Assembly: GCA_041738345.1 (NCBI GenBank) | Contig: JBGSPX010000060.1 | Span: 1-16,664, forward strand | Length of the DNA: 16,664 nt | Source of the DNA: Proteocatella sp041738345 | GTDB lineage: Bacteria > Bacillota > Clostridia > Peptostreptococcales > Filifactoraceae | Direction of reading: 5' to 3' | Part shown: positions 1 to 7,289 of the stretch, one piece after another | Position numbering within the stretch: position 1 is the stretch's first letter | Layout of the letters: each line of letters begins with the position of its first letter | The notes under the pieces: model-generated | Database searches by the model: none | Told to the model about the DNA's origin: nothing | What the model saw: the letters and a program-made list of their open reading frames with translations, nothing else | Program-made: the position numbers and the translations under genes

Positions 1-51
1 AAGAAAGCGGCAACTTGTTTTGTCGTTTTTTTTGCATTTTTTACATTTCGT

Positions 52-100
52 AAAAAAGAAGGATATTCTCCTAAATAAATATTAAGAGGATATCCTTCTT
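52..100 (-). terminator. Rho-independent terminator of the minus-strand catabolic operon
   Basis: Positions 56-66 (aagaaggatat) pair perfectly with 90-100. The stem extends through 67-70/86-89 with one G-T pair, leaving a 15-base loop. Read on the minus strand, the stem is followed at once by a run of T (complement of the A run at 52-57). It lies just past the CoA-transferase stop codon and is the natural end of the 7151-to-183 transcript. Confidence 0.75.
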
Positions 101-109
101 ATTCTGTAA

Positions 110-134
110 GGCTATCGCCTATTTACCGACAGCC
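110..134. repeat. Second hairpin between the operon end and its terminator
   Basis: Positions 110-117 (ggctatcg) pair with 127-134 (cgacagcc), with one G-U type pair and a 9-base loop. It lies between the CoA-transferase stop and the main terminator. It is GC-richer than its surroundings. On the plus strand it is followed by a C/T-rich stretch (ccccttttctttt), so it could weakly terminate plus-strand transcription or protect the 3' end of the minus-strand message. No function is shown. Confidence 0.4.
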
Positions 135-182
135 CCTTTTCTTTTACAATTATACAGTATTTTAGGAGTGTAATTAATAATG

Positions 183-1370
183 TTAAATAACGCCTTTTTC
201 TTTAAGGCTGTTTATATCTTCATCAGACATATTTAAATATGCTTTTAGGATTTCTTCATTGTGTTCTCCTAGAAGCGGCGCTGCAGTTTCTATCATCCCT
301 GGAGTTTCACTAAGTTTAATAGCTACTCCTGGCATCTTAACATCTCCTGCCACCTTATGTTTTACAGTCTGTACCATATCTCTTGCTATAACTTGTGGAT
401 GCTCTACTACTCGGTCAATGGTATTTATAGGACTATTTGGAACACCTGCTTCATCAAGAATAGCTCGCCATTCGTCAAGGCTCTTTTCAGCAAATGCTTT
501 ATCCAGCATAGGTTTTAACGCTTCATAATTTTCATTTCTAAGTGGATTGCTTGCAAATCTAGCATCATTTGCCGCATCTTCTAAATTTAGTGCAGCGCAT
601 AGCTTTTGGAATAAATTATCATTTCCTGCAGCTACCATAATATCGCCATCATTAGTTCCAAAGCTTTCAAAAGGTACTATAGATGGATGCTTATTTCCAC
701 CTGGTTTTGGAAGATCCCCTGTAGATGTATATCTTGCAATAGCATTTTCAAGCATTGCTACTTGACAGTCAAGCATTGCTACATCTACCTTTTGACCGAT
801 TCCTGTCTCATGTCTATAATTAAGAGCCGTAAGTACCCCAATTGCAGTAAATAATCCTGCCGCAATATCTCCTATGGACGTTCCTACTCTTGTAGGCTTC
901 CCACCTACTTGTCCCGTTATACTCATTATACCACCCATAGCTTGTACTACTGCATCATATGCTGGCTTTTGGCTGTATGGTCCTGTATGCCCATAACCCG
1001 ATGAAGCTGCATATATAAGTTTGGGATTGATTTCTTTTAGAACATCATATCCTAAGCCTAATTTCTCCATAGTTCCCGGTCTAAAATTCTCCACTAGAAC
1101 ATCTGCTTGCATTACTAATTTCTTCAGTATATCTTTACCTTCTTCTGTTTTAAGATTTAAAGTTATACTCTTTTTATTTCTATTGATACTCATAAAATAA
1201 GCACTTTCACCATTTACATATGGCCCAAAGGCTCTTGAGTCATCCCCCGTTTTTGGAACTTCAATTTTTATTATTTCTGCTCCAAAATCTGCAAGTACCA
1301 TAGTTGCATATGGTCCTGCAAGTACTCTTGTAAGGTCAATTACTTTTATTCCTTCTAATGCATGTCTCAT
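183..1370 (-). CDS. CaiB/BaiF family (class III) CoA-transferase
   Basis: This 395-residue protein has the normal length and sequence of a class III CoA-transferase, a family that moves CoA between carboxylic acids without an added energy source. The N-terminal signature (GIKVIDLTRVLAGPYA, residues 7-22, then ADFGAEIIKIE) and the central GYGHTGPY (125-132) are clear. Asp139 in PAYDAVVQAMGG matches the nucleophilic Asp of formyl-CoA transferase. It is the last gene of the minus-strand operon. The ATG is 8 bases after the nitrilase stop, with AGG/AGGAAG-type ribosome binding sequence inside the end of that gene. Context suggests it activates the dicarboxylate released by the upstream enzymes: malonate to malonyl-CoA, or oxalate to oxalyl-CoA in the rival model. 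The family assignment is secure; the acid and the CoA donor are inferred. Confidence 0.9.
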   Translation of the reverse strand: MRHALEGIKVIDLTRVLAGPYATMVLADFGAEIIKIEVPKTGDDSRAFGPYVNGESAYFMSINRNKKSITLNLKTEEGKDILKKLVMQADVLVENFRPGTMEKLGLGYDVLKEINPKLIYAASSGYGHTGPYSQKPAYDAVVQAMGGIMSITGQVGGKPTRVGTSIGDIAAGLFTAIGVLTALNYRHETGIGQKVDVAMLDCQVAMLENAIARYTSTGDLPKPGGNKHPSIVPFESFGTNDGDIMVAAGNDNLFQKLCAALNLEDAANDARFASNPLRNENYEALKPMLDKAFAEKSLDEWRAILDEAGVPNSPINTIDRVVEHPQVIARDMVQTVKHKVAGDVKMPGVAIKLSETPGMIETAAPLLGEHNEEILKAYLNMSDEDINSLKEKGVI

Positions 1371-1378
1371 ATTAAAAC

Positions 1379-2272
1379 CTACTTCCTATAAGGGATACGT
1401 TTAAAAGGTTCAAAACGTGATTTTCCTTCCGTCATTATCCCTTCATATGCGTGAATATTTCTGTCTTCAAGATGATCAAATATCATAGGTGACTTAGTAC
1501 CATAGCTTACATACTTAATTGGGTCTGGATTTAATTCTGTTGCAATTATTTCCTCTGAGCCTCTTGCAAGGGCTTGGATTTGTCCTATTGGGCTAACTAT
1601 CATACTATGTCCAAAATAATAGTTACTTGCAGCATCTGGCCCTACACAGTTACTTGCCATAAAATACACATGGTTGTCATATGCTCTAGCTTTATTTGTA
1701 AGCTCCCAAACATCATAACTTCTAAGAAGTGCTGAAGGTCTTGTTATAATCTCTGCCCCTTTTAAGGCACATACTCTGCTAAGCTCTGGAAAATCTCCAT
1801 CATAGCATATTATCATACCTATGTTTCCAAGCTTAGTCTCTACTACTACAGTATCTCTTCCTGGAGTTGTCCAGCCGCCACCTTCTTTTCTCTCAGTTGG
1901 GAACGGATGGGTTTTTCTATATTTACCTAATATATCCCCATTATCATCAATTAGATATGATGTATTAAGTATCTCGCATGAATCCTTGTCTCCTGGCTCA
2001 TATACTGGATATACGATATGTGTTTTTAAATCCTTTGCTATTTTTTGTATAGGACTTAAATGATATGGCTCTGCTTTTACTAACAAATCATAAAAATCTT
2101 CATTTGGCATATTTGGGGTAAACCCTGTACTTATAGTTTCTGGCAGAAGTATTAGTTCTGAATCGAAATCTTTTTTTGATTTTTCAATCCATGTACACAT
2201 TTTATCCACATTGCTTTTTATATTGTTAGGCTCAATTGCTATTTGAATACATGATGCAACAAATTGTTTCAT
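1379..2272 (-). CDS. Nitrilase-superfamily carbon-nitrogen hydrolase (probable omega-amidase-type)
   Basis: This 297-residue protein belongs to the carbon-nitrogen hydrolase (nitrilase) superfamily. The catalytic Glu-Lys-Cys triad is visible: Glu45 in ILLPETISTGF, Lys120 in GKYRKTHPF, and Cys156 in IGMIICYDGDFPE. These enzymes hydrolyse amides or N-carbamoyl compounds in the cytoplasm through a thioester on the Cys. The ATG has a strong upstream AGGAGGAA (about 2276-2283). It lies between the cyclase and the CoA-transferase genes, 67 bases after the former and 8 before the latter. This suits hydrolysis of an acid-amide intermediate (malonamate or oxamate) to the free dicarboxylate and ammonia before CoA activation. 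An N-carbamoyl-acid hydrolase (beta-ureidopropionase-like) is a possible alternative, but the FdrA-type carbamoyltransferase would make that redundant. Confidence 0.88.
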   Translation of the reverse strand: MKQFVASCIQIAIEPNNIKSNVDKMCTWIEKSKKDFDSELILLPETISTGFTPNMPNEDFYDLLVKAEPYHLSPIQKIAKDLKTHIVYPVYEPGDKDSCEILNTSYLIDDNGDILGKYRKTHPFPTERKEGGGWTTPGRDTVVVETKLGNIGMIICYDGDFPELSRVCALKGAEIITRPSALLRSYDVWELTNKARAYDNHVYFMASNCVGPDAASNYYFGHSMIVSPIGQIQALARGSEEIIATELNPDPIKYVSYGTKSPMIFDHLEDRNIHAYEGIMTEGKSRFEPFKRIPYRK

Positions 2273-2305
2273 TGCTTCCTCCTGTTTTTATCATAGATAA
2301 TACAC

Positions 2306-2331
2306 TGCCCACTTAAATGCTTAAGTGGGCA
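2306..2331. repeat. Perfect 11-bp hairpin in the nitrilase/cyclase intergenic gap
   Basis: tgcccacttaa (2306-2316) and ttaagtgggca (2321-2331) are exact inverted copies around a 4-base loop. No T run follows on either strand, so it is not a normal terminator. Within a co-transcribed operon it may be an mRNA processing or stability element that sets the ratio of the upstream genes to the nitrilase and CoA-transferase. It could also be a weak attenuator. Confidence 0.6.
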
Positions 2332-2339
2332 TATTAAAA

Positions 2340-3143
2340 TTATTTAACGTCAAATGCTACTATTCTACAGATACTTGATTCTCCATCTTGGAATTTCCAT
2401 GGGAAACATCCGATTACTACACGTTTATTAGATAGTTCATCTATTTGTCCGCCTAAGTTTTCTGCATGGATTACTTCATATGGTTTTATAAATACTTGTA
2501 AATGCATTGCTTGATATACATCTGGCCATGGGTAGATGTCATTTAGCGCTTTTCCATATTTTTCCTTCATGTATTTATCACATTTCTCAGCTTCCATTGG
2601 CTCCCAATCTCTTATTTTTGTATTCATTGGGTGGTCAGCAGAACCGCAGTCAACTCCAATCCATCTGATTTCCATATCTTTTACCCATTGTACAAAGTCC
2701 ATTGATGGCCCCGGATGTCTAAGCATATATCTTCTCTCATCTGCACCTGGTTGATCCCAGCCATATTTGTGGTATCCAGTGTTGATTATAAGTATATCTC
2801 CTTTTTTAACCTCTACTCTATCCATGATATCTTGTGGAGTATATATACCAAAGTCTTCAGCCATATCTGAAAGGTCTACTACAACTCCCTCATGACATAA
2901 TTTATCAAGCTCTAAAGATGCGATATCTCTTCCTGCTGTATCAAAGTGAAGTGGTCCATCTAAGTGTGTTCCTACGTGGTTTGATGTAGTAATTAACTGA
3001 CCATTCGCTCCATTTGGTGATAATCTTTTAAAGAATTTGATTTGAAGTGGCTCATATGTTGGCCAAGGTGGTGTAAGGTGGCTTAAATTTTGTGTTAAAT
3101 CATAAATTTGTACATTATTCCATAATTCTGCAATAGTTTTCAT
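2340..3143 (-). CDS. Cyclase-family metal-dependent hydrolase (kynurenine formamidase/isatin hydrolase-like)
   Basis: This 267-residue protein is of the cyclase family (Pfam Cyclase), Mn/Zn-dependent amide hydrolases that include bacterial kynurenine formamidase and isatin hydrolase. The family signature HxGTHxDxPxH is complete at residues 56-66 (NHVGTHLDGPLHF), giving His56, His60 and Asp62 as metal ligands. A later Asp/His cluster (VDCGSADHP, 164-172) and Glu228 in HAENLGG complete the usual set. The ATG is preceded by GGAGG (about 3148-3152). Isatin hydrolase opens a cyclic amide, so by analogy this enzyme may open a ring such as barbiturate to ureidomalonate. There is no kynurenine-pathway gene nearby. 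The family call is firm; the substrate is inferred from neighbours. Confidence 0.88.
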   Translation of the reverse strand: MKTIAELWNNVQIYDLTQNLSHLTPPWPTYEPLQIKFFKRLSPNGANGQLITTSNHVGTHLDGPLHFDTAGRDIASLELDKLCHEGVVVDLSDMAEDFGIYTPQDIMDRVEVKKGDILIINTGYHKYGWDQPGADERRYMLRHPGPSMDFVQWVKDMEIRWIGVDCGSADHPMNTKIRDWEPMEAEKCDKYMKEKYGKALNDIYPWPDVYQAMHLQVFIKPYEVIHAENLGGQIDELSNKRVVIGCFPWKFQDGESSICRIVAFDVK

Positions 3144-3208
3144 AATAACCTCCGAATTTTATATTATAATTTTATATTTAAAAGTGAACTATTCTTAACC
3201 TCATTTAA

Positions 3209-4474
3209 TTATTCTAATTCTCCAATAGCTTCTAAATGCTCTATATACGCTTCTAGTGCATCTTCAAAGCATTTCATTGGTGGATGTACTATTCCTGCTC
3301 CAACTTGACCTACACCTGGATCTTTATGTGCTATACCTGTATTTATAACCGGTTTTATTCCGGTTTCTACAACTTTTCTTATATCTATTCCTGTTGGTGT
3401 TCCTCTAAAATCAAGTACTGGAATTTTATATGTTTGATTTTCAGCTTGAGTTATCTCATACATCTGTTTTGTATAATTTATAGCATCTGCTGGAGTTCCT
3501 CCTACAAATTGAACTATCGGAATAGCTGTTGCCATTGCAAATCCACCAAAACCACAAGTTTCTGTAATAACACTATCTCCAATATCTGGGTTAGCATCTT
3601 TTTCTGAGTAGCCTGGGAAGTATAGTCCGTTTATGATTTCAGCCGGTGCCGTAAACCATCTATTTCCTAAACCTGACACTCTTATTCCAAACTCTGTACC
3701 ATTTCTTGCCATAGTATATACTATAGTACAGTACTTGATATCCTCAAGTGGATCAAGCGTACATTTTGCCGCTGGCATCGTAAGGTTTAAGAAGAAGTGG
3801 TCATTGCTATTCATAAATCTAAGCACTTCAGACTTATCTTTTTCACTAAAATCTGTAAGTGGTATATAAGGTGCGATTTCTCTTATTAAAAGCGATGTAC
3901 CTGCCTTATTTCTATTATGTCCATCATCTCCCATTTGAAGTACTTGAGCTATCATCGATTTTAAATCAATCTCTCCACATAATTCAAGTGCCGCTTTAAG
4001 TAATGGTGCTAAAGTATTTTCCATCCAGTTAAGTCTATCTATAACTTCTTGCTGGTATGCTCCAAATCTAAGTACTTTTCCAAGTCCTTCATTAAGGGTA
4101 CAATATGCCTTGTTTCCATAAGCTTTATTTTCTACTATCCAAACTGGCATTGAATAAGTAACTACTCCTGCCATTGGCCCTACTGCACTGTGGTGATGGC
4201 ATGAATCAAAAGTTATTTCTCCTGAAGCTGCAAGTACAATTGCCTCTTCTTCATTTTTTGCAAGACCTTCATATATAAGTCCACCTATGATTGCTCCTCT
4301 AAGTGGTCCACTCATATTTTCCCATTTAACTGGCGGTCCCGCATGAAGAATAGTCTTCTTTGTCATATTTGGAATATCATTTCCTGCTGTTCCAATTCCC
4401 ACTACATATGGGTGAGCTTTCATTATTCTTTGCTCTGCTTCGAGATTCGCCTGTGATATTTTTTCTCCTATCAT
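3209..4474 (-). CDS. DUF1116 protein, YlbE/AllG-like subunit of an oxamate-type carbamoyltransferase
   Basis: The protein has 421 residues, close to E. coli YlbE (about 420), and resembles it along its whole length. Shared blocks are HAGPPVKW (44-51), CHHHSAVGPMAGV (92-104), YCTLNEGLGKVLRFGAY (124-140), RVSGLGNRWFTAP (265-277), NPDIGDSVITET (295-306) and the Gly-rich NTGIAHKDPGVGQVGAG (378-394). In E. coli this protein acts with FdrA and YlbF as oxamate carbamoyltransferase (AllFGH), which phosphorolyses a ureido-acid to an amide acid plus carbamoyl phosphate. The ATG has AAGGAGA upstream (about 4480-4486) and lies 12 bases after a small FdrA-associated gene. The family assignment is strong. 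The actual carbamoyl acceptor/donor pair in this organism is unproven and could be malonamate/ureidomalonate. Confidence 0.92.
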   Translation of the reverse strand: MIGEKISQANLEAEQRIMKAHPYVVGIGTAGNDIPNMTKKTILHAGPPVKWENMSGPLRGAIIGGLIYEGLAKNEEEAIVLAASGEITFDSCHHHSAVGPMAGVVTYSMPVWIVENKAYGNKAYCTLNEGLGKVLRFGAYQQEVIDRLNWMENTLAPLLKAALELCGEIDLKSMIAQVLQMGDDGHNRNKAGTSLLIREIAPYIPLTDFSEKDKSEVLRFMNSNDHFFLNLTMPAAKCTLDPLEDIKYCTIVYTMARNGTEFGIRVSGLGNRWFTAPAEIINGLYFPGYSEKDANPDIGDSVITETCGFGGFAMATAIPIVQFVGGTPADAINYTKQMYEITQAENQTYKIPVLDFRGTPTGIDIRKVVETGIKPVINTGIAHKDPGVGQVGAGIVHPPMKCFEDALEAYIEHLEAIGELE

Positions 4475-4486
4475 ATCATTCTCCTT

Positions 4487-4657
4487 TTATTTTAATCTGC
4501 TTAGCATAGATGCTAGCTTTTTATTGCCTCCAGCAGTTGGTCTCCAATCTAAATGCACAACATCCTGCTTTTGGCTTTTTAAATCCTTGTAGAAGCTTTC
4601 TAAACCTATATTTATTATTTTAAGGTTCTTGTTTAAAAGACTGTATTTCTTTTCCAT
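4487..4657 (-). CDS. Small FdrA-associated protein (56 aa)
   Basis: This short gene fills the gap between fdrA and the DUF1116 gene. It starts at ATG 4655-4657, has GAGGG just upstream (overlapping the fdrA stop), sits 12 bases after fdrA, and ends 12 bases before the DUF1116 start. The product begins MEKKYSLLNKNLKI. It has a NIGLESFY segment at residues 16-23 and a VVHLDWRPTAGG motif at 33-44, then a basic tail ending SRLK. From memory, the IGLxxFxxxL...VxHxDWxPxAGG pattern recurs in short proteins labelled 'FdrA domain protein' beside fdrA genes, so it is probably a real conserved subunit or assembly factor. It has no signal peptide or membrane segment. Its biochemical role is unknown. Confidence 0.82.
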   Translation of the reverse strand: MEKKYSLLNKNLKIINIGLESFYKDLKSQKQDVVHLDWRPTAGGNKKLASMLSRLK

Positions 4658-4669
4658 ATCAATTCCCTC

Positions 4670-6211
4670 TTATCTATTTAATATTTTCCCACAAAGCTGT
4701 GCTGCTCTATAGTTAGACTCTACCACTACTACATCCATGTCTTGTAGTCTCTTTATTGAACCGCTGTAATCATTAGGGTCATCTTCTGTGCCGCATATAT
4801 ACGCTACAAATAGCACTGAATTTCCTTTAGCTTCTGCTACTTCTCTTGCCTTTATAATGGAAGGAATAGTTTCGCCTACGGGGTCTTCATTTGCACCATA
4901 TCCTAGTACAAAGTCCATCGCAACTACTGCTACATCTTGATCATTAAGTTCTTTTTCTAATCTATCTGCTCTAGTTGATGGGTCTATCATAGGGTGAGGT
5001 CTTCCTGCTGTAAAGTGGTCATCCCCAAAATCTATTACAGTATTTCCAACACTTACATTAGGATTTTTAAGTTCAAATTCCTTTTTAGTAGCTATGTTCG
5101 AATTAACTTCAAACCCTTGTTCTTCTAAATAATTCATCACTTCATACGCAAGCGTTCCGCCTGTAAATAAGCCTCTCACATATTTTTGATTTGCTTTTAA
5201 TTTAGCTGTATATTTATCTATTATAGTTTTATTCGTAGCTTCCTCTATTTTCTCAAGCGCTACATCCTTTGTATTTTTAAGTACTGTTACTGATTTTATA
5301 GCTGCATCTTCTAATGATGCTGAGAAAGTTATATTTTCACCTTTTATCTCATCTTCTAAGCCACCTATAAAACATACTATTGTAGGTTTTCCTGTATCCT
5401 TAGCCGCTTCAAGTACTTTTTCCATAACACTCTTTGCAGGTGGTTTTGATATAAGTACTATAACCTTAGTATCTTCATCATATTTTAGAGCTTCGATTCC
5501 TTGTAGCATTGTGATTCCGCCAATCGCTTCCTTAAGGTCTCTTCCGCCAGTTCCTATAACCTGCGAAACTCCTGCTCCTAGCTTATGAATAAGCACTGTA
5601 ACTTCTTGAATTCCTGTGCCTGATGCTCCAACTATCCCTATATTTCCTTTTCTAATCTTGTTAGCAAAGGCAAGTGGTACATTGTTTATAATTGCAGTTC
5701 CACAGTCAGGTCCCATAACTAAAAGATTCTTTTCTCTTGCCATCTCTTTTAATCTTTTTTCATCTTCGACTGAAACGTTATCACTGAAAAGCATTACATT
5801 AAGTCCGTTTTTAAGACATTTTTCAGTTTCATCTGCAGCATAACGTCCTGCTACTGAAATTATAGCTAAATTGCTATCACTTTGAATTGAAATTGCTGAA
5901 TCAAGAGTTGCCGGCTTGTATTCATCTGATGAAGAAGTTTTCTTTTTGTTTAAAAGTTCATCCACAAGTTTGGAAACTTCTTCGATTTCTACCGTTCCCA
6001 AAATTGATATAAACAAATCATTAACTCCACAGTTTGCAATTTGATCATTTGAAATATTAAGGTTCGTAGCTAGTTCTTTGTTAAGATCTGTTCCCATTCC
6101 TACTAGTGCTTCTTCCACACCATCCATTTTTTTAATTTCTTTTGAAATCAGCATAAGTGTTACTGAGTCAAAATATGCTCCACTTCTGATTTCAACTTTT
6201 ACATTATTCAT
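4670..6211 (-). CDS. fdrA: FdrA family protein (AllF-like), succinyl-CoA synthetase alpha-like fold
   Basis: The product is 513 residues from the ATG at 6209-6211, chosen because GGAGGT (6219-6224) sits 7 bases upstream. A TTG at 6226 would add five residues but overlaps that ribosome binding site. The N-terminal ~85 residues resemble a small ACT-like domain. Next come nucleotide/CoA-ligase-like segments: MGPDCGTAII (166-175), GIVGASGTGIQEV (192-204), GTGGRDLKEAIGG (220-232), and a late HPMIDPSTRADRL (406-418). Despite old names such as 'acyl-CoA synthetase FdrA', the E. coli homologue is part of oxamate carbamoyltransferase. The gene overlaps the DUF2877 stop by 8 bases, implying translational coupling. 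The family call is secure; the substrate here is inferred. Confidence 0.92.
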   Translation of the reverse strand: MNNVKVEIRSGAYFDSVTLMLISKEIKKMDGVEEALVGMGTDLNKELATNLNISNDQIANCGVNDLFISILGTVEIEEVSKLVDELLNKKKTSSSDEYKPATLDSAISIQSDSNLAIISVAGRYAADETEKCLKNGLNVMLFSDNVSVEDEKRLKEMAREKNLLVMGPDCGTAIINNVPLAFANKIRKGNIGIVGASGTGIQEVTVLIHKLGAGVSQVIGTGGRDLKEAIGGITMLQGIEALKYDEDTKVIVLISKPPAKSVMEKVLEAAKDTGKPTIVCFIGGLEDEIKGENITFSASLEDAAIKSVTVLKNTKDVALEKIEEATNKTIIDKYTAKLKANQKYVRGLFTGGTLAYEVMNYLEEQGFEVNSNIATKKEFELKNPNVSVGNTVIDFGDDHFTAGRPHPMIDPSTRADRLEKELNDQDVAVVAMDFVLGYGANEDPVGETIPSIIKAREVAEAKGNSVLFVAYICGTEDDPNDYSGSIKRLQDMDVVVVESNYRAAQLCGKILNR

Positions 6212-7151
6212 ATTCAAGACCTCCAAAATAGTCCTTTATTATAGTTGTTCCAATATAAATGCCACATAGAATATCTGAACCTGAAGTTTCTCCAAAGCTC
6301 AAAGCTTTTTGCACTAGTGTCCTAAATTCATATTTATCATATGTTTCTTCTAAAAATAGTGTTTCACAAAGTTCTTTCATAAACAGTGGATAAAGTCCCC
6401 TACTGCTATTTAATAAAAAATTTTCACTTACTAAAGTAGTTCTATTTTTTATATTCTTAACCATAAGCTCGAATATCTCTAAAAAATATTCTTTACTGAA
6501 GTCTGTAAAAATACTGCCATATAAAATCGCTGCCATCATTCCACATAAAAAATCATCACTCGAAGGTGTAAGCCCCATTCCAAAACCTACAACGTTCATC
6601 GTTATATTACTTAAATCATCATAAGTTCTGTACTTTAGTGCATTTATAAATCGGTTTACCTTTGGAATTAAAATCCCATATGTAGAATCATTTGTAAGCA
6701 TTTTATTTTCTTTTACCATAGCTTCTATACTAGGTAGTATCGAAAGTATGCCCTGCGTATTACCATTTATAAGCAAATATTTTTTTAAATCTCTTGTTCT
6801 GTTTTCAATCAACATCATATTTAACTTTTCAGTTTTCATCAAACCTGTTGATAAGTCTATTGATAAATCAGTATTTAAATCGATGCTTACCTTTGAAAAT
6901 CTTACCGTATTTGAGTTAATGTACACTTTTTCCTTCGCTTTAATGGGAATATTCAAAAAATTCTCCTTACAGTTAACCGCTACCGAATAAGGACCTAACC
7001 CCTTTTCTTCTTTTATCACTGATATTAACACCTTATCATATGTCAATATGTTTATTGCTGAAGAAAATATTGAATGAATCTCTCCCTCAATTTCACAATT
7101 AGAGGATTTTATAAATTCTGTAAGTTTTTTGCAAATTTTTACACATCTCAT
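6204..7151 (-). CDS. DUF2877 protein, YlbF/AllH-like subunit of an oxamate-type carbamoyltransferase
   Basis: This 315-residue protein is a little longer than E. coli YlbF (about 270). The characteristic motif VGFGMGLTPSSDDFLCG is at 188-204. It is followed by NRTTLVSENFLLNSSRGLYP (236-255) and a second Gly/Asp-rich motif, GETSGSDILCGIYIG (287-301). These are the conserved blocks of DUF2877, the third component of the AllFGH oxamate carbamoyltransferase. It is the first gene of the minus-strand operon and overlaps the fdrA start by 8 bases. The ATG lacks a good Shine-Dalgarno sequence (only GGTG about 9 bases upstream), so initiation may be weak or regulated. The N-terminal half is AT-rich and diverged. 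No signal peptide is seen, so it is cytoplasmic. Confidence 0.88.
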   Translation of the reverse strand: MRCVKICKKLTEFIKSSNCEIEGEIHSIFSSAINILTYDKVLISVIKEEKGLGPYSVAVNCKENFLNIPIKAKEKVYINSNTVRFSKVSIDLNTDLSIDLSTGLMKTEKLNMMLIENRTRDLKKYLLINGNTQGILSILPSIEAMVKENKMLTNDSTYGILIPKVNRFINALKYRTYDDLSNITMNVVGFGMGLTPSSDDFLCGMMAAILYGSIFTDFSKEYFLEIFELMVKNIKNRTTLVSENFLLNSSRGLYPLFMKELCETLFLEETYDKYEFRTLVQKALSFGETSGSDILCGIYIGTTIIKDYFGGLEYE

Positions 7152-7243
7152 TTAGAACACCAATATTTTAACACTAAAAAAATATACTCTATTATTCTCT
7201 ACATCGTGGAAATGTTTTCTTGTATATAATCATAACTTAAACT
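7152..7243 (-). promoter_or_regulatory. Control region of the FdrA/DUF1116 catabolic operon
   Basis: This AT-rich gap lies between the regulator's terminator and the DUF2877 start and must hold the minus-strand operon promoter. No convincing -35/-10 pair is seen; a TTAAAAT close to the gene is only a weak -10 candidate. A poor core promoter would fit activator-dependent expression. The element cgtggaaatgttttct (7205-7220) matches the xdh control region at 9182-9197 in 14 of 16 positions. Confidence 0.5.
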
Positions 7244-7280
7244 AAAAAAACTTTCATTATGAAAATATAACGAAAGTTTT
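7244..7280 (-). terminator. Rho-independent terminator of the PucR-family gene
   Basis: aaaactttc (7247-7255) pairs with gaaagtttt (7272-7280), and an inner part extends with one mismatch. On the minus strand the stem runs into seven T (complement of 7244-7250). It lies 9 bases past the regulator's stop codon, so the regulator is separated from the operon downstream of it. Confidence 0.75.
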
Positions 7281-7289
7281 CGATTTGTA

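Noticed and set aside
110..140. An insertion-sequence end (ggggctgtcgg on the minus strand)
   Set aside because: It looks a little like some IS termini, but no transposase, matching opposite end or target duplication is visible; a simple hairpin explains it.
3284..3607. A 107-residue Cys/Tyr-rich open frame on the plus strand
   Set aside because: It is antisense to the well-conserved DUF1116 gene, has no ribosome binding site, and its composition is that of a complementary-strand shadow.
6212..6226. A TTG start adding five residues to FdrA
   Set aside because: The TTG overlaps the GGAGGT that serves the ATG at 6211, and the extra residues match nothing in the family.
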